From Comamonadaceae bacterium UBA2334 (GTDB taxonomy: Bacteria; Pseudomonadota; Gammaproteobacteria; Burkholderiales; Burkholderiaceae_C), in assembly GCA_002344885.1 (NCBI GenBank), contig DDUQ01000083.1, positions 1 through 26,521 on the forward strand: DNA of 26,521 nt. Direction: 5' to 3'. Below, piece after piece: positions 1 to 8,555 of the stretch. The first letter of the stretch is position 1; every line of letters starts with the position of its first letter. A program made the translations under genes and the position numbers. The notes beneath the pieces are model-generated. The model did no database searches. It was not told where the DNA came from and worked only from the letters and a program-made list of their open reading frames with translations.

Positions 1-1866
1 AGGGGGCAGTTCCATCGCGCGGTCGGCGATCAGCTCGATCATGGTGCCACCCGCACCGAATGCAATGACCGGGCCGAAGGGCTCGTCGGTCACCAGCCCG
101 ATGTAAATTTCGCGGCCCCGACGGGTGGGTGCCATCTTCTGGATCGTCACGCCGTTGATGTGGGCTTGCGGGCACAACCTGGCCACCGATTGCATCATGT
201 CGTTGAACGTGTCGCGCACGGCCGTTGCATGGGCGATGTTCAGTGCCACGCCGTTCACATCCGACTTGTGGCTGATGTCGGGCGAGTCGATCTTCAAGGC
301 CACCGGGTAGCCAAGTTGGGTGGCAATCATCATCGCTTCGCTGGCGGAGCGGGCGAGAATGGTCTGCGTCACGGGGATGTGGAAGGCCGCGAGCAGCGCC
401 TTCGATTCCATTTCGGTCAGGATGTTGCGCCGCTCTGCCAGCACACCTTCGATCAGCAGGCGCGCGCCTTCGATGTCAGGCTTGGCCAATGACGACAGCG
501 GGGGCGGCGTTTGCTGCAACATCTGCTGGTTCTGGTAGAACGAGGCGATGTTGTTGAACGCCCCCACCGCCGCTTCGGGCGTGCGGAAGTTGGGGATGCT
601 GGCTTCGCCCAGTGTCTTGCGTGCAGCGGTGACGGACGAGTCGCCCATCCAGCAGGCCAGCAAGGGTTTGCGCAGTTTGGGTTTGAGGTTGGCCAGTGTC
701 TGGGCCACGGCATCGGCATCGCCACCAATCTTGGGCGAATGGATGCACAGCAGACCGTCTACCTGGCTGTCTTTGGCGGCCGCCTCGAGCGCTGCGGTGT
801 AGCTCTCGGGGCTGGCATCTTCGGCCAGATCGATCAGGCCGCTGGTGGTTGCCAGCGGTCCCAGCTTGGGTTTGAGCTCTTCGGCCACGCCGGGCGACAG
901 GCGGGCCAGTTCCAGCCCCAGCTCGGCAATCCAGTCGGCTGACAGCACACCGGGGCCGCCACCGTTGGTGATGATGGCCAGGCGCTTGCCAACCGGCCTG
1001 TAGCGCGATGCCAGGCATTTGGCCGCTGAAAACAGTTCGACGAACGAGCGCACCCGGACGGCACCCGCGCGGCGCAGCGCCGCATCGAACACATCGTCGC
1101 TGCCCACAATGGTGCCGCTGTGTGTCTGTGCGGCGGCGTTGCCGGCAGGTTTGCGGCCGGCTTTGAGAACCACCACAGGCTTGGCGTTGGCCGCTGCGCG
1201 CAGCGCACTCATGAAGCGCCGGGCATTGGAGATGCCTTCCATGTACACCACGATGCTCTGGGTGTGGGCATCGGCTGCCAGGAAGTCCAGTACTTCGGCC
1301 AGGTCGACCACGGTGTTGGGCCCCAGGGACACGACCGTGGAAAAGCCGACATCGTTCTTGGCAGCCCAATCGAGGATGGAAGAGGTGAGGGCTCCCGACT
1401 GGCTGATCAGCGCCAACGGGCCCTTGGCTGCCATGGGGCCGGCCACACTCGCATTCAGTCCGGTCAAAGGCCGCTGGAAACCCAGGCAGTTGGGCCCCAG
1501 CAAGTGCATGCCGGAGCGACGGGCAATGCGCTTGAGGTCGGATGACAGGTCTGCGTCGATGCCCGAGGACACCACCAGCGCGGCCTTGCACTTCATGCGC
1601 CCGGCCACCTCCAGTGCCGCCGCCACTTCAGCGTGTGGCAGTGAAATCACGGCCAGGTCGGCACGGGTGTGGGCCAGATCGGCCAGTGTGCCAGAGGTGT
1701 GGATGTCGACAAAGGTGAACTCGCCCGCAAACCGTTGTGCCGTCAGGTTGTCTCGCAGGACTTTGGCCTGAACATGGGCGTAGGCCTCTTCGGCATGTTC
1801 GGCCGAAGCGGCAAACACCAGCACATGCTGGGGCGTGAAAAGGGGTGTCAGGTAATGCTTGTCCAT
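1..1866 (-). CDS. NDP-forming acyl-CoA synthetase (acetate-CoA ligase family), C-terminus cut by window edge
   Basis: Reading the minus strand from the ATG at 1866 gives 622 codons with no stop, so the gene runs off the left edge. Visible domains in order: a CoA-binding Rossmann domain (about residues 5-135, with LLGPNCLGFQRP), a ligase domain (about 145-450, with LISQSGALTSSILDWA and YMEGISNARRF), and the start of an ATP-grasp domain (from about 465, ending in VIAFGAGGTMIELIADRAM). The conserved THSGTIVGSD loop carries the histidine phosphorylated in this family, here His249. Known family members interconvert acyl-CoA and acid using ADP or ATP. In many proteobacteria the same architecture continues into a C-terminal GNAT domain, as in Pat/PatZ, which acetylates lysines of enzymes such as acetyl-CoA synthetase. 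That part would lie outside the window, so a Pat-type role is inference. A GAGG ribosome site precedes the ATG by about six bases. The deacetylase gene lies upstream on the same strand. Confidence 0.88.
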   Translation of the reverse strand, partial: MDKHYLTPLFTPQHVLVFAASAEHAEEAYAHVQAKVLRDNLTAQRFAGEFTFVDIHTSGTLADLAHTRADLAVISLPHAEVAAALEVAGRMKCKAALVVSSGIDADLSSDLKRIARRSGMHLLGPNCLGFQRPLTGLNASVAGPMAAKGPLALISQSGALTSSILDWAAKNDVGFSTVVSLGPNTVVDLAEVLDFLAADAHTQSIVVYMEGISNARRFMSALRAAANAKPVVVLKAGRKPAGNAAAQTHSGTIVGSDDVFDAALRRAGAVRVRSFVELFSAAKCLASRYRPVGKRLAIITNGGGPGVLSADWIAELGLELARLSPGVAEELKPKLGPLATTSGLIDLAEDASPESYTAALEAAAKDSQVDGLLCIHSPKIGGDADAVAQTLANLKPKLRKPLLACWMGDSSVTAARKTLGEASIPNFRTPEAAVGAFNNIASFYQNQQMLQQTPPPLSSLAKPDIEGARLLIEGVLAERRNILTEMESKALLAAFHIPVTQTILARSASEAMMIATQLGYPVALKIDSPDISHKSDVNGVALNIAHATAVRDTFNDMMQSVARLCPQAHINGVTIQKMAPTRRGREIYIGLVTDEPFGPVIAFGAGGTMIELIADRAMELPP

Positions 1867-1967
1867 GGAATGCCTCGCTTGTTCAAGCCAGCAAATATAA
1901 GGGTTTACACCTATCCTGTGCTGTCAATGTGCTTGCAATTCAAGCCTCAGCACATGACAGGTGCATG

Positions 1968-2894
1968 TCAGTCGGCACCGATCAGCACTTTGACGTGTGC
2001 GGCCACGCTGCGCGCGAGCGGGCTCATGACGTAGCCACCTTCCAGGCAGGACACCACGCGGCCTTTGGCGTGCACCCGGGCCACGTCCATGAGTTGCTGT
2101 GTGGCCCAGGCGTAGTCGGCTTCCACGAAGCCTAGGTTGCCCATGTCGTCTTCTCGGTGCGCGTCGAATCCGGCTGAGATGAAGATCATTTCGGGTTTGA
2201 ACGCATGCAGCGCCGGCAGCCATTCGTTGGTGACCGCCTCGCGGAACTTGTCACCACCCGAGCGGCTGGGCAACCCCACGTTGCACATGTTGGGGCCCAC
2301 GGCTTCTTCGCCGTTGAAGGGGTACAAACCTTTTTCGAAGATAGAGCACATCAGCACCCGTTCGTCACCCTGGAAGATGTCCTCGGTGCCGTTGCCATGG
2401 TGAACATCGAAATCGATCACCGCTACCCGTTGCAGGCCGTGGACATCCAGCGCATGCCGGGCACCGACCGCCACGTTGTTGAAAAAACAGAATCCCATCG
2501 CAGCAGCATGCTCGGCATGATGACCGGGCGGACGCACGTTGCAAAACGCGGTGGACACCGCGCCGTTGATGACCAGATCGGTCGCATGGATGGCAGCCCC
2601 TGCAGCCCGCAGTGCCGCAGGGATGGTGTACGGGTTCATGTTGGTGTCAGGGTCCAGCGCAAAGTAGCCCTCGGTGGGCGATGCGGCCAGCATTTCCTTG
2701 ACATACAACACGTTGTGGGCACGGCCCAATTGCTCCTCGGTGGCCAGGGGTGCATCGTGGGGCAGCATGTAGTCCAGCAGGCCTTTGACCAGCAGATGGT
2801 CCTGGATGGCGGCCAGCCGCTCAGGGCATTCGGGGTGGTGAGGCCCCATTTCATGGCGGGCGCAGTCGGGGTGTGTGATGTAGGCGCTGAGCAA
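1968..2894 (-). CDS. Histone deacetylase family protein (zinc-dependent amidohydrolase)
   Basis: This is a 308-residue arginase/deacetylase-fold enzyme of the bacterial HDAC / acetoin-utilisation group, which hydrolyses acetyl-amide bonds on lysine or small amines. All expected active-site elements are visible: the RPPGHHAEH charge-relay pair (His125, His126), IDFDVHHGNGTED with zinc ligands Asp163 and His165, SAGFDAH with the third zinc ligand Asp244, and EGGY with Tyr288. I chose the TTG at 2894 (M-L-S-A-Y-I-T-H-P) because AGGAG sits six bases upstream. The in-frame ATG at 2948 adds 18 residues that do not look like the family and would place this ribosome site inside the gene. The gene is about 100 bp upstream of the acyl-CoA synthetase on the same strand. 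A two-gene acetylation/deacetylation unit is possible. The substrate, protein lysine or acetylpolyamine, cannot be told from sequence. Confidence 0.9.
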   Translation of the reverse strand: MLSAYITHPDCARHEMGPHHPECPERLAAIQDHLLVKGLLDYMLPHDAPLATEEQLGRAHNVLYVKEMLAASPTEGYFALDPDTNMNPYTIPAALRAAGAAIHATDLVINGAVSTAFCNVRPPGHHAEHAAAMGFCFFNNVAVGARHALDVHGLQRVAVIDFDVHHGNGTEDIFQGDERVLMCSIFEKGLYPFNGEEAVGPNMCNVGLPSRSGGDKFREAVTNEWLPALHAFKPEMIFISAGFDAHREDDMGNLGFVEADYAWATQQLMDVARVHAKGRVVSCLEGGYVMSPLARSVAAHVKVLIGAD

Positions 2895-3064
2895 GGTGGT
2901 CTCCTGAATGGTGTTGTGGCAGAGTCGGCCGAGACGGCAACCCCTCATTTTGTGCCCGTCAGCCGGGCTTGATTTGATCTATCGCAAGCACTGGGCATTG
3001 TTTTGACCGATTGGCTTACTATTCTGAGCTTCCCAAGCCAACCTGACGATTTTCTTTCTTGCCC

Positions 3065-5977
3065 ATGCCTGCTGAAGATCTGACCAGCCGCGACAGCCTG
3101 CCACTGGCGGTGGACGGGTGTCATGTCGCTGCCGCAGCGGCCACACCCGAGAGCTGGCAGGATGGCCTGGCCTTGAGCGACGAGGTGTTCTGGGCTTGTG
3201 ATGCGCAGGGCCGCGTGACCCGATTGGCCGGGCGGCACAGTGCCTCCGGTGTCTGGGCAGACATGACCGGCAAGCCCCTCTGGGCGGTGTCTGCGCAGGG
3301 GGGGCAGACCGGCCACGTCTCGCCGCTCGGGCAGGCCATGCAGTCGCGTGCCCCGTTCGAGGGGGTGGCGTTGTTGTGCCACAGTCCGGATGGCGTGACC
3401 CAGTGGTGGCAGTTCAGCGGGCGGGCGCAGTGGGACGCGCAGGGCGTTTGGCTGGGCCACATGGGGGTGGCCAGGGACGTTACACAGCTCAAACGAACAG
3501 AGCAAACTGTTGAGCACCATAAAGCGCTGGTGATCAATTTGTCCTCTCGCGTGCCGGGCATGCTGTTCCAATTGCACCGCAACAGCAGGGGTTGGTTCAG
3601 CTTCCCGTTTGCGAGTGATGCCATGATGGACCTGTTCCAGCTCGATCCGGCCCAGGCCCGGCATGACGCGGCACCTGTTTTTGCGCGGTTGCTGCCCGTT
3701 GACTTCGTCAAATGCCGTGCGGCACTCGAAAGCTCGGCACGCACGCTGACCCCCTGGGTACAGACCTACCGAGTGCAGTGGCCCGACGGGCGGGTCGTGT
3801 GGCATGCCAGCAATGCTGTGCCCTACAGCGACGGCGATGGCGGCGTGACCTGGTACGGATTTGCCAGCGATGCCACGGAGCGAGTGGACACCGAGGCGCA
3901 GTTGCAGCGGGCGCACGAGCAACTGCATGCCCGCACCCACCTGATGGATGCCACCCTTGAAAGCCTGAGCCAGGGTGTGATGATGCTTTCGGAACAAGGT
4001 CGGGTCACCTACTACAACCAGCGCCTGTTGGCTTTGCTGGAACTGCCGGATGCGCTCCTGGCCCGCCAGCCGATGTTCGAACAGGTGATCGACTGGCAGC
4101 GTGAAATGGGTCATTTCGGCACCGACGCTGATCGGGTCAACCTGTCTGAATGGTACCGTCGGGACGGCGATGGCAAGCTCTGGTTTGCGCCCCAGTACAA
4201 CCACACACGGCTCAATAGCACGGTTCTGGAAGTGCGCTCGCAACCCATGCCCGACGGGGGCTGGGTGCGCACGTTTGCCGACGTGACCGCCCATGTGCGC
4301 GCTGGCCAGGCCCTGGAGCGCAGCGAACTCCATTTGCGCACCCTGTTTGATGCCATTCCCGACCGGGTGTGGCTGAAAGACACACAGGGCGTTTTCGTGA
4401 TGTGCAATGCCGCAGCCGCACAGGGCTATGGCCGAGCCGTGCAGGACATTGTGGGCCGGACCGAACCAGATCTGGAAGCTGACCCCGTGCTGGTCGGTTC
4501 CTACCGGCACACCGACATGCGCGCCTTGCAGAGCCATGCGCCGGTGACCTACGAGCAGGCGTTGCCGCGCGCTGGCGACAGCACGGACCCGCTCACGTTC
4601 GAGGTGGTCAAGCGAGCGGTCCTGGGCCCCGACGGCCAGGCCCTGGGTGTGTTGGGGTTGGCGCGTGACGTGTCCGAGCGCAAGCAGGCCGAGGCGCATA
4701 TCGAGCGTCTGGCGTTCTACGACCCGTTGACCGGTCTTTGCAACCGCAGGCTGTTCCATGACCGGTTGGAGCAGGCTCAGGCTGCCTGCACGCGCAGCGG
4801 TCATTGGGCGGCGGTGTGCTTCATCGACCTGGACAATTTCAAGGACCTGAATGACACACAGGGACATGACCAGGGGGACCTGCTGCTTCAGCAGGTGGGC
4901 AAACGCCTGCTGGGGGCTGTGCGCGATCAGGATACGGTCGCCCGGCTGGGGGGTGACGAGTTTGTCGTGTTGCTCGAAGCATTGGGCCAGGATGAAGCCC
5001 AGGCTGCGATGTATGCCAACTCCGTGGGCGAAAAGCTGTTGCAGGCGCTCAATCAACCCTATGCCTTGCAGCGGGGCGAACACCACAACACGCCCAGCTT
5101 GGGGTTGACCTTGTTCCGCGACCACGCCGAACGTGTCGAGGACGTGCTCAAGCGCGCCGACCTGGCCATGTACCAGTCCAAGGCAGCGGGCCGAAACACG
5201 GTCCGTTTTTTTGACCCGCGCATGCAGGCGGCCGTTCAGCGACGCTCGGAGCTGGCACGCGACCTGCGTGAAGCCCTGGTGCGGGACGAGCTGACGCTTT
5301 TCAGCCAGCCGGTGGTCAATGAAGCTGGCGGCGTGGTGGGGCACGAAGCCTTGTTGCGGTGGATACACCCACAGCGGGGCATGGTGTCACCGGCCGAGTT
5401 CATTCCCGTTGCCGAGCAGACGGGGCTGATCGTGGGCATCGGGAACTGGGTGCTCCACAAGGCCTGTCAGCACCTGGCCGAATGGGCCAGTGACCCCGCA
5501 CGGGCGCATTGGACGCTGGCGGTCAACCTGAGCGCCCGGCAGTTGCGCCTGCCAGACTTTGTGCAGACCGTGCGCGACACGTTGACGGCAACCGGCGCAC
5601 GGCCGTCCCAGCTCAAGCTCGAGTTGACCGAAAGCCTGTTGCTCCACGATGTGGAAGACACCATCGCCAAAATGGCCGAGTTGTCGCGAGACGGCATCCG
5701 TTTTTCACTGGATGATTTCGGCACCGGTTATTCGTCGCTGAGTTACCTCAAGCGCCTGCCCTTGTCGTTGCTGAAGATTGACCAGTCTTTCGTGCGTGAT
5801 CTGCTCACCGACGCCAACGATGCCGTCATTGCTCACACCATCTTGCAACTGGCCGATTCCCTGGGCTTGGACGTGGTGGCCGAAGGCGTTGAAAATGAGG
5901 GCCAGCTGCAGTTGTTGCAGGTCATGGGCTGCCAGGCGTTTCAGGGCTACCTCTTCGGGCGGCCCGCGCCGATGTGA
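3065..5977 (+). CDS. PAS-PAS-PAS-PAS-GGDEF-EAL cyclic-di-GMP signalling protein
   Basis: This 970-residue protein has no obvious membrane segment, so it is likely cytosolic. Four PAS-type sensor modules are recognisable at about residues 35-145, 150-275, 295-415 and 420-540. A diguanylate cyclase domain follows (about 545-705), with GGDEF at 629-633 and a product-inhibition RxxD (RDQD) five residues before it. The phosphodiesterase domain (about 725-965) has EALLRW with EAL at 761-763, NLSARQL, ELTES, DDFGTGYSSLSYLK, AEGVEN and the terminal QGYLFGRP. Both catalytic sites therefore look intact, so the protein could make and degrade c-di-GMP, with the PAS modules choosing the output. The start is uncertain: the ATG at 3065 gives MPAEDL, a TTG lies two codons upstream, and neither has a clear Shine-Dalgarno sequence. 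It is transcribed divergently from the deacetylase across about 170 bp. The ligand of the PAS modules is not visible; no haem or flavin signature was recognised. Confidence 0.92.
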   Translation: MPAEDLTSRDSLPLAVDGCHVAAAAATPESWQDGLALSDEVFWACDAQGRVTRLAGRHSASGVWADMTGKPLWAVSAQGGQTGHVSPLGQAMQSRAPFEGVALLCHSPDGVTQWWQFSGRAQWDAQGVWLGHMGVARDVTQLKRTEQTVEHHKALVINLSSRVPGMLFQLHRNSRGWFSFPFASDAMMDLFQLDPAQARHDAAPVFARLLPVDFVKCRAALESSARTLTPWVQTYRVQWPDGRVVWHASNAVPYSDGDGGVTWYGFASDATERVDTEAQLQRAHEQLHARTHLMDATLESLSQGVMMLSEQGRVTYYNQRLLALLELPDALLARQPMFEQVIDWQREMGHFGTDADRVNLSEWYRRDGDGKLWFAPQYNHTRLNSTVLEVRSQPMPDGGWVRTFADVTAHVRAGQALERSELHLRTLFDAIPDRVWLKDTQGVFVMCNAAAAQGYGRAVQDIVGRTEPDLEADPVLVGSYRHTDMRALQSHAPVTYEQALPRAGDSTDPLTFEVVKRAVLGPDGQALGVLGLARDVSERKQAEAHIERLAFYDPLTGLCNRRLFHDRLEQAQAACTRSGHWAAVCFIDLDNFKDLNDTQGHDQGDLLLQQVGKRLLGAVRDQDTVARLGGDEFVVLLEALGQDEAQAAMYANSVGEKLLQALNQPYALQRGEHHNTPSLGLTLFRDHAERVEDVLKRADLAMYQSKAAGRNTVRFFDPRMQAAVQRRSELARDLREALVRDELTLFSQPVVNEAGGVVGHEALLRWIHPQRGMVSPAEFIPVAEQTGLIVGIGNWVLHKACQHLAEWASDPARAHWTLAVNLSARQLRLPDFVQTVRDTLTATGARPSQLKLELTESLLLHDVEDTIAKMAELSRDGIRFSLDDFGTGYSSLSYLKRLPLSLLKIDQSFVRDLLTDANDAVIAHTILQLADSLGLDVVAEGVENEGQLQLLQVMGCQAFQGYLFGRPAPM

Positions 5978-6043
5978 GCCTGGCCCGTCCTGTGCGGCAG
6001 CCACTGCCCGCCTGCCTGTTTTTGACTTGTTTCGGAGCCTCTG

Positions 6044-7558
6044 ATGAACGACCGCCTGAACCCCGCCACACTTCAACATCTGTCCCGTCTGGACACGCAG
6101 GCCCTGGGGGCGCACGTGGCCCAGAGCTGGCAGGATCGCATTGTGCCCGCCTTGCAACGCTACATCGAGGTGCCAGCCAAATCGCCGGCCTTTGCGCCCG
6201 ACTGGGCTGAGCAAGGGCATCTCAAGCGTGTGTTGCATGCAGCGGCCGATTGGGTCAATGCTCAGAAAGTGCCCGGCCTGTCGGTTGAAATAGTAGAGCT
6301 GAATAACGATCAAGGACAAGCGCGGACGCCTGTTTTATTCTTTGAATTGCCAGCCAGCAGCGGCACAGGCCCTGCACCGGTTGCACCTTCGGGTCAAACC
6401 TGCCTCATGTACGGCCATCTGGACAAACAACCCGAGTTCGCCGGCTGGCGTAACGATCTCGGGCCCTGGACGCCTGTCATCGACGATGACCGCCTGTACG
6501 GCCGTGGCGGTGCAGACGACGGTTATGCCGTGTACGCAGCGGTGGCCAGCATTCAGGCGTTGCAGGCCCAGGGACTGCCGCACCCCCGGATCGTTGGCCT
6601 GATCGAAACTTGCGAAGAAAGCGGCTCCTACGATCTGTTGCCGTACGTGGACGCGCTGCGCGGCCGCCTGGGCGATGTGGGGTTGGTGATCTGCCTCGAC
6701 AGCGGCGCGGGCAACTACGACCAGCTTTGGCTCACCACCAGTCTGCGGGGCATGGCCAGCGGCGTGCTGAAGGTGCAGGTGCTGACAGAGGGCATCCACT
6801 CCGGCGATGCATCGGGGCTGGTGCCGTCGAGTTTTCGCATCATGCGCCAGGTGCTGGACCGCCTGGAAGACAGCGCCACCGGGCGGCTGTTGCCGGCCAG
6901 TTTTCATTGCGAGGTGCCGGCCGAGCGGCTGGCCCAGGCCCAGGCCACGGCGGCCATCCTGGGGGAAGAGGTGTACAAGCGTTTCCCCTGGGCACATGCC
7001 GACTGTGGCGGTGCCAATACGTTCACGCTGCCCACCACGACCGACCCGGTCGATGCACTGCTCAACCGCACCTGGCGCCCCACCCTGTCCGTGACCGGGG
7101 CCGACGGCTTTCCGGCACTGCAGAACGCCGGCAACGTGTTGCGCCCCTACACCGCCTTCAAGCTGAGCTTGCGCTTGCCCCCGCTGGTGGATGCCAGCCA
7201 GGCCGTTCAGGATCTGAAGGCTTTGCTGGAAGACAACGCGCCCTACCGGGCCGTGGTCACATTTGAAGGGCAAGGTGCGGCCACCGGCTGGAATGCGCCC
7301 TCCACCGCGCCCTGGTTCCACGATGCGTTGCAGGCCGCCTCGCTGGCGCAATTCGGGGCGGGTTACGGCACCATCGGGCAGGGTGGCACCATTCCGCTGA
7401 TGAACATGCTGAGCCAGGGCTTTCCCCGTGCGCAGATGATGGTGTGTGGCGTGCTGGGGCCGCGCAGCAATGCCCATGGCCCGAACGAGTTTTTGCATCT
7501 GCCCTATGCGCAGAAGCTGACGGCGGCAGTGGCACAGGTGGTGACGGCCATGCCCTGA
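6044..7558 (+). CDS. M20 family metallopeptidase / dipeptidase
   Basis: This 504-residue di-zinc peptidase of the M20 (CNDP/DapE/ArgE-like) family cleaves dipeptides or deacylates amino-acid derivatives in the cytosol. Metal and catalytic residues are in place: MYGHLD (His125), RGGADDG (bridging Asp158), ETCEESGS (catalytic Glu191, ligand Glu192), CLDSG (Asp219) and the C-terminal RSNAHGPNEF (His478). The dimerisation or lid domain lies at about 235-415, and TEGIHSGDASG is typical of this family. The ATG at 6044 has CGGAG six bases upstream. The gene starts 66 bp after the GGDEF/EAL gene and could be co-transcribed with it. One oddity: codons for about residues 81-103 are strikingly AT-rich beside their surroundings and match a dispersed repeat listed separately, which suggests the repeat was inserted in frame and retained. 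The substrate is not predictable. Confidence 0.92.
   Translation: MNDRLNPATLQHLSRLDTQALGAHVAQSWQDRIVPALQRYIEVPAKSPAFAPDWAEQGHLKRVLHAAADWVNAQKVPGLSVEIVELNNDQGQARTPVLFFELPASSGTGPAPVAPSGQTCLMYGHLDKQPEFAGWRNDLGPWTPVIDDDRLYGRGGADDGYAVYAAVASIQALQAQGLPHPRIVGLIETCEESGSYDLLPYVDALRGRLGDVGLVICLDSGAGNYDQLWLTTSLRGMASGVLKVQVLTEGIHSGDASGLVPSSFRIMRQVLDRLEDSATGRLLPASFHCEVPAERLAQAQATAAILGEEVYKRFPWAHADCGGANTFTLPTTTDPVDALLNRTWRPTLSVTGADGFPALQNAGNVLRPYTAFKLSLRLPPLVDASQAVQDLKALLEDNAPYRAVVTFEGQGAATGWNAPSTAPWFHDALQAASLAQFGAGYGTIGQGGTIPLMNMLSQGFPRAQMMVCGVLGPRSNAHGPNEFLHLPYAQKLTAAVAQVVTAMP
6285..6348 (+). repeat. Dispersed AT-richer repeat, copy A, inside the M20 peptidase gene
   Basis: An AT-rich patch with the core GACAAGCGCGGACGCCTGTT sits in otherwise GC-rich coding sequence. 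It can be aligned with copies near 10545 (same orientation) and 21825 (opposite orientation). Shared blocks in order are TTGAAAT, GTAG, GCTG, a CA-rich middle, AAGCGC or GGCGC, GGA and a terminal TTTTATT. It encodes about residues 81-103 of the peptidase without breaking the frame. It resembles short dispersed repeats I recall from Comamonadaceae genomes; that link is from memory. Confidence 0.55.
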
Positions 7559-7579
7559 CGGTGCAGCTGGTGGCGGGCC

Positions 7580-7595
7580 TCCCCCGTTTGGGGGA
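7580..7595 (+). terminator. Short GC hairpin after the M20 peptidase gene (weak terminator candidate)
   Basis: TCCCCC and GGGGGA form a perfect 6-bp stem with a GTTT loop, 22 bases after the peptidase stop codon. No U-tract follows, so intrinsic termination is doubtful. It lies in the 106-bp gap before the hydrolase gene. Confidence 0.3.
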
Positions 7596-7664
7596 TGTCC
7601 AAACCGGTCCTTGCATGGAAAAATCCGTACCCTGTCACACGTCAGGGAATAAAAGGAAAAGCCC

Positions 7665-8555
7665 ATGTCATCTGCAGCTTCCATCCAGTCCGAAGAGGCC
7701 GTCCAATTGCCGTTCACCACGTTCGATGGTGAAACCCTGGCTGTGTATGACTGGTTGCTGCCCCGTGGTGTTGCGCCCAGGGCGGTGGTGGTCATCGTTC
7801 ACGGGCTCGGTGAGCATGCGTGGCGTTACGACCGATTGGCCACCGAGCTGAACGCGATGGGTTTTTCAGTCCGTGCCTACGATCAGCGTGGTCACGGTGA
7901 TTCAGCCGGCAAGCGTGGCTGCCTGCCCGCTCAGGACGCGTTGCTGAAAGACTTGTCGGAAATACTGGATGACACCCGGGCCACGCTGTGCGCGCGTTTT
8001 CGCTCGCCTTTGGTGTTGCTGGGTCACAGCATGGGCGGATTGGTTTCGGCACTCTGGGTGGCCCGCGAGCAGGCGTTGACGTTGCATCACACCCAGCCGG
8101 TCGATGCGTTGGTGCTGTCGTCGCCTGCGCTGGACCCAGGCCTGAACGCCTGGCAGCGGACCTTGCTTGCGACGCTGCCCCACTGGCTGCCACACATCAC
8201 CGTGGCCAACGGACTGGATCCCGATCTGGTCTCGCGCGATCCTGATGTGGTCGACGCTTACCGGGCTGACCCGTTGGTGCACGACCGCATTTCGCCGCTC
8301 TTGGGGCGCTTCATTGCACAGGCGGGCTCTGAGGTGCTGGCACATGCGCCGCAATGGCGCGTCCCCACGTTGCTGATGTATGCAGGCTGCGACGGGCTGG
8401 TCAACGCCCAAGGCAGCCGGAGTTTTGCCCAACGCGCGCCGGTGGGTGTGGTGCAGGCTCGGTGCTACGAAGATTTTTTCCATGAAATCTTCAACGACCC
8501 GCACCGTGACGAGGCCGTCAGCGGGTTGTTCAACTGGCTGGAGCAGCGTTTTTAG
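7665..8555 (+). CDS. Alpha/beta hydrolase, monoacylglycerol-lipase / lysophospholipase type
   Basis: This 296-residue serine hydrolase of the Hydrolase_4 (PldB / monoacylglycerol lipase) group likely cleaves lysophospholipids, monoacylglycerols or similar esters. The complete fold signature is visible: the oxyanion strand VIVHGLGEHAWRYD, the AYDQRGHGDSAG turn, the nucleophile elbow LLGHSMGG (Ser122), the acid in MYAGCDGLVN (Asp243) and the catalytic histidine in FFHEIFND (His273). No signal peptide is present, so it is probably cytosolic. The ATG at 7665 has AAAAGGA seven bases upstream. Length is normal for the family. The last 26 bases overlap the 3' end of the convergent MFS gene. The substrate cannot be named from sequence. 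Confidence 0.9.
   Translation: MSSAASIQSEEAVQLPFTTFDGETLAVYDWLLPRGVAPRAVVVIVHGLGEHAWRYDRLATELNAMGFSVRAYDQRGHGDSAGKRGCLPAQDALLKDLSEILDDTRATLCARFRSPLVLLGHSMGGLVSALWVAREQALTLHHTQPVDALVLSSPALDPGLNAWQRTLLATLPHWLPHITVANGLDPDLVSRDPDVVDAYRADPLVHDRISPLLGRFIAQAGSEVLAHAPQWRVPTLLMYAGCDGLVNAQGSRSFAQRAPVGVVQARCYEDFFHEIFNDPHRDEAVSGLFNWLEQRF

Noticed and set aside
1932..1946. GCTTG-CAATT-CAAGC hairpin as a terminator after the HDAC gene
   Set aside because: The stem is only five base pairs, no T-run follows on the minus strand, and the next gene on that strand could be co-transcribed.
2945..5368. An 807-codon open frame on the minus strand opposite the GGDEF/EAL gene
   Set aside because: It is antisense to a clear multi-domain gene, shows no recognisable domain and is rich in His, Gln and Arg, as expected for the reverse frame of GC-rich DNA.
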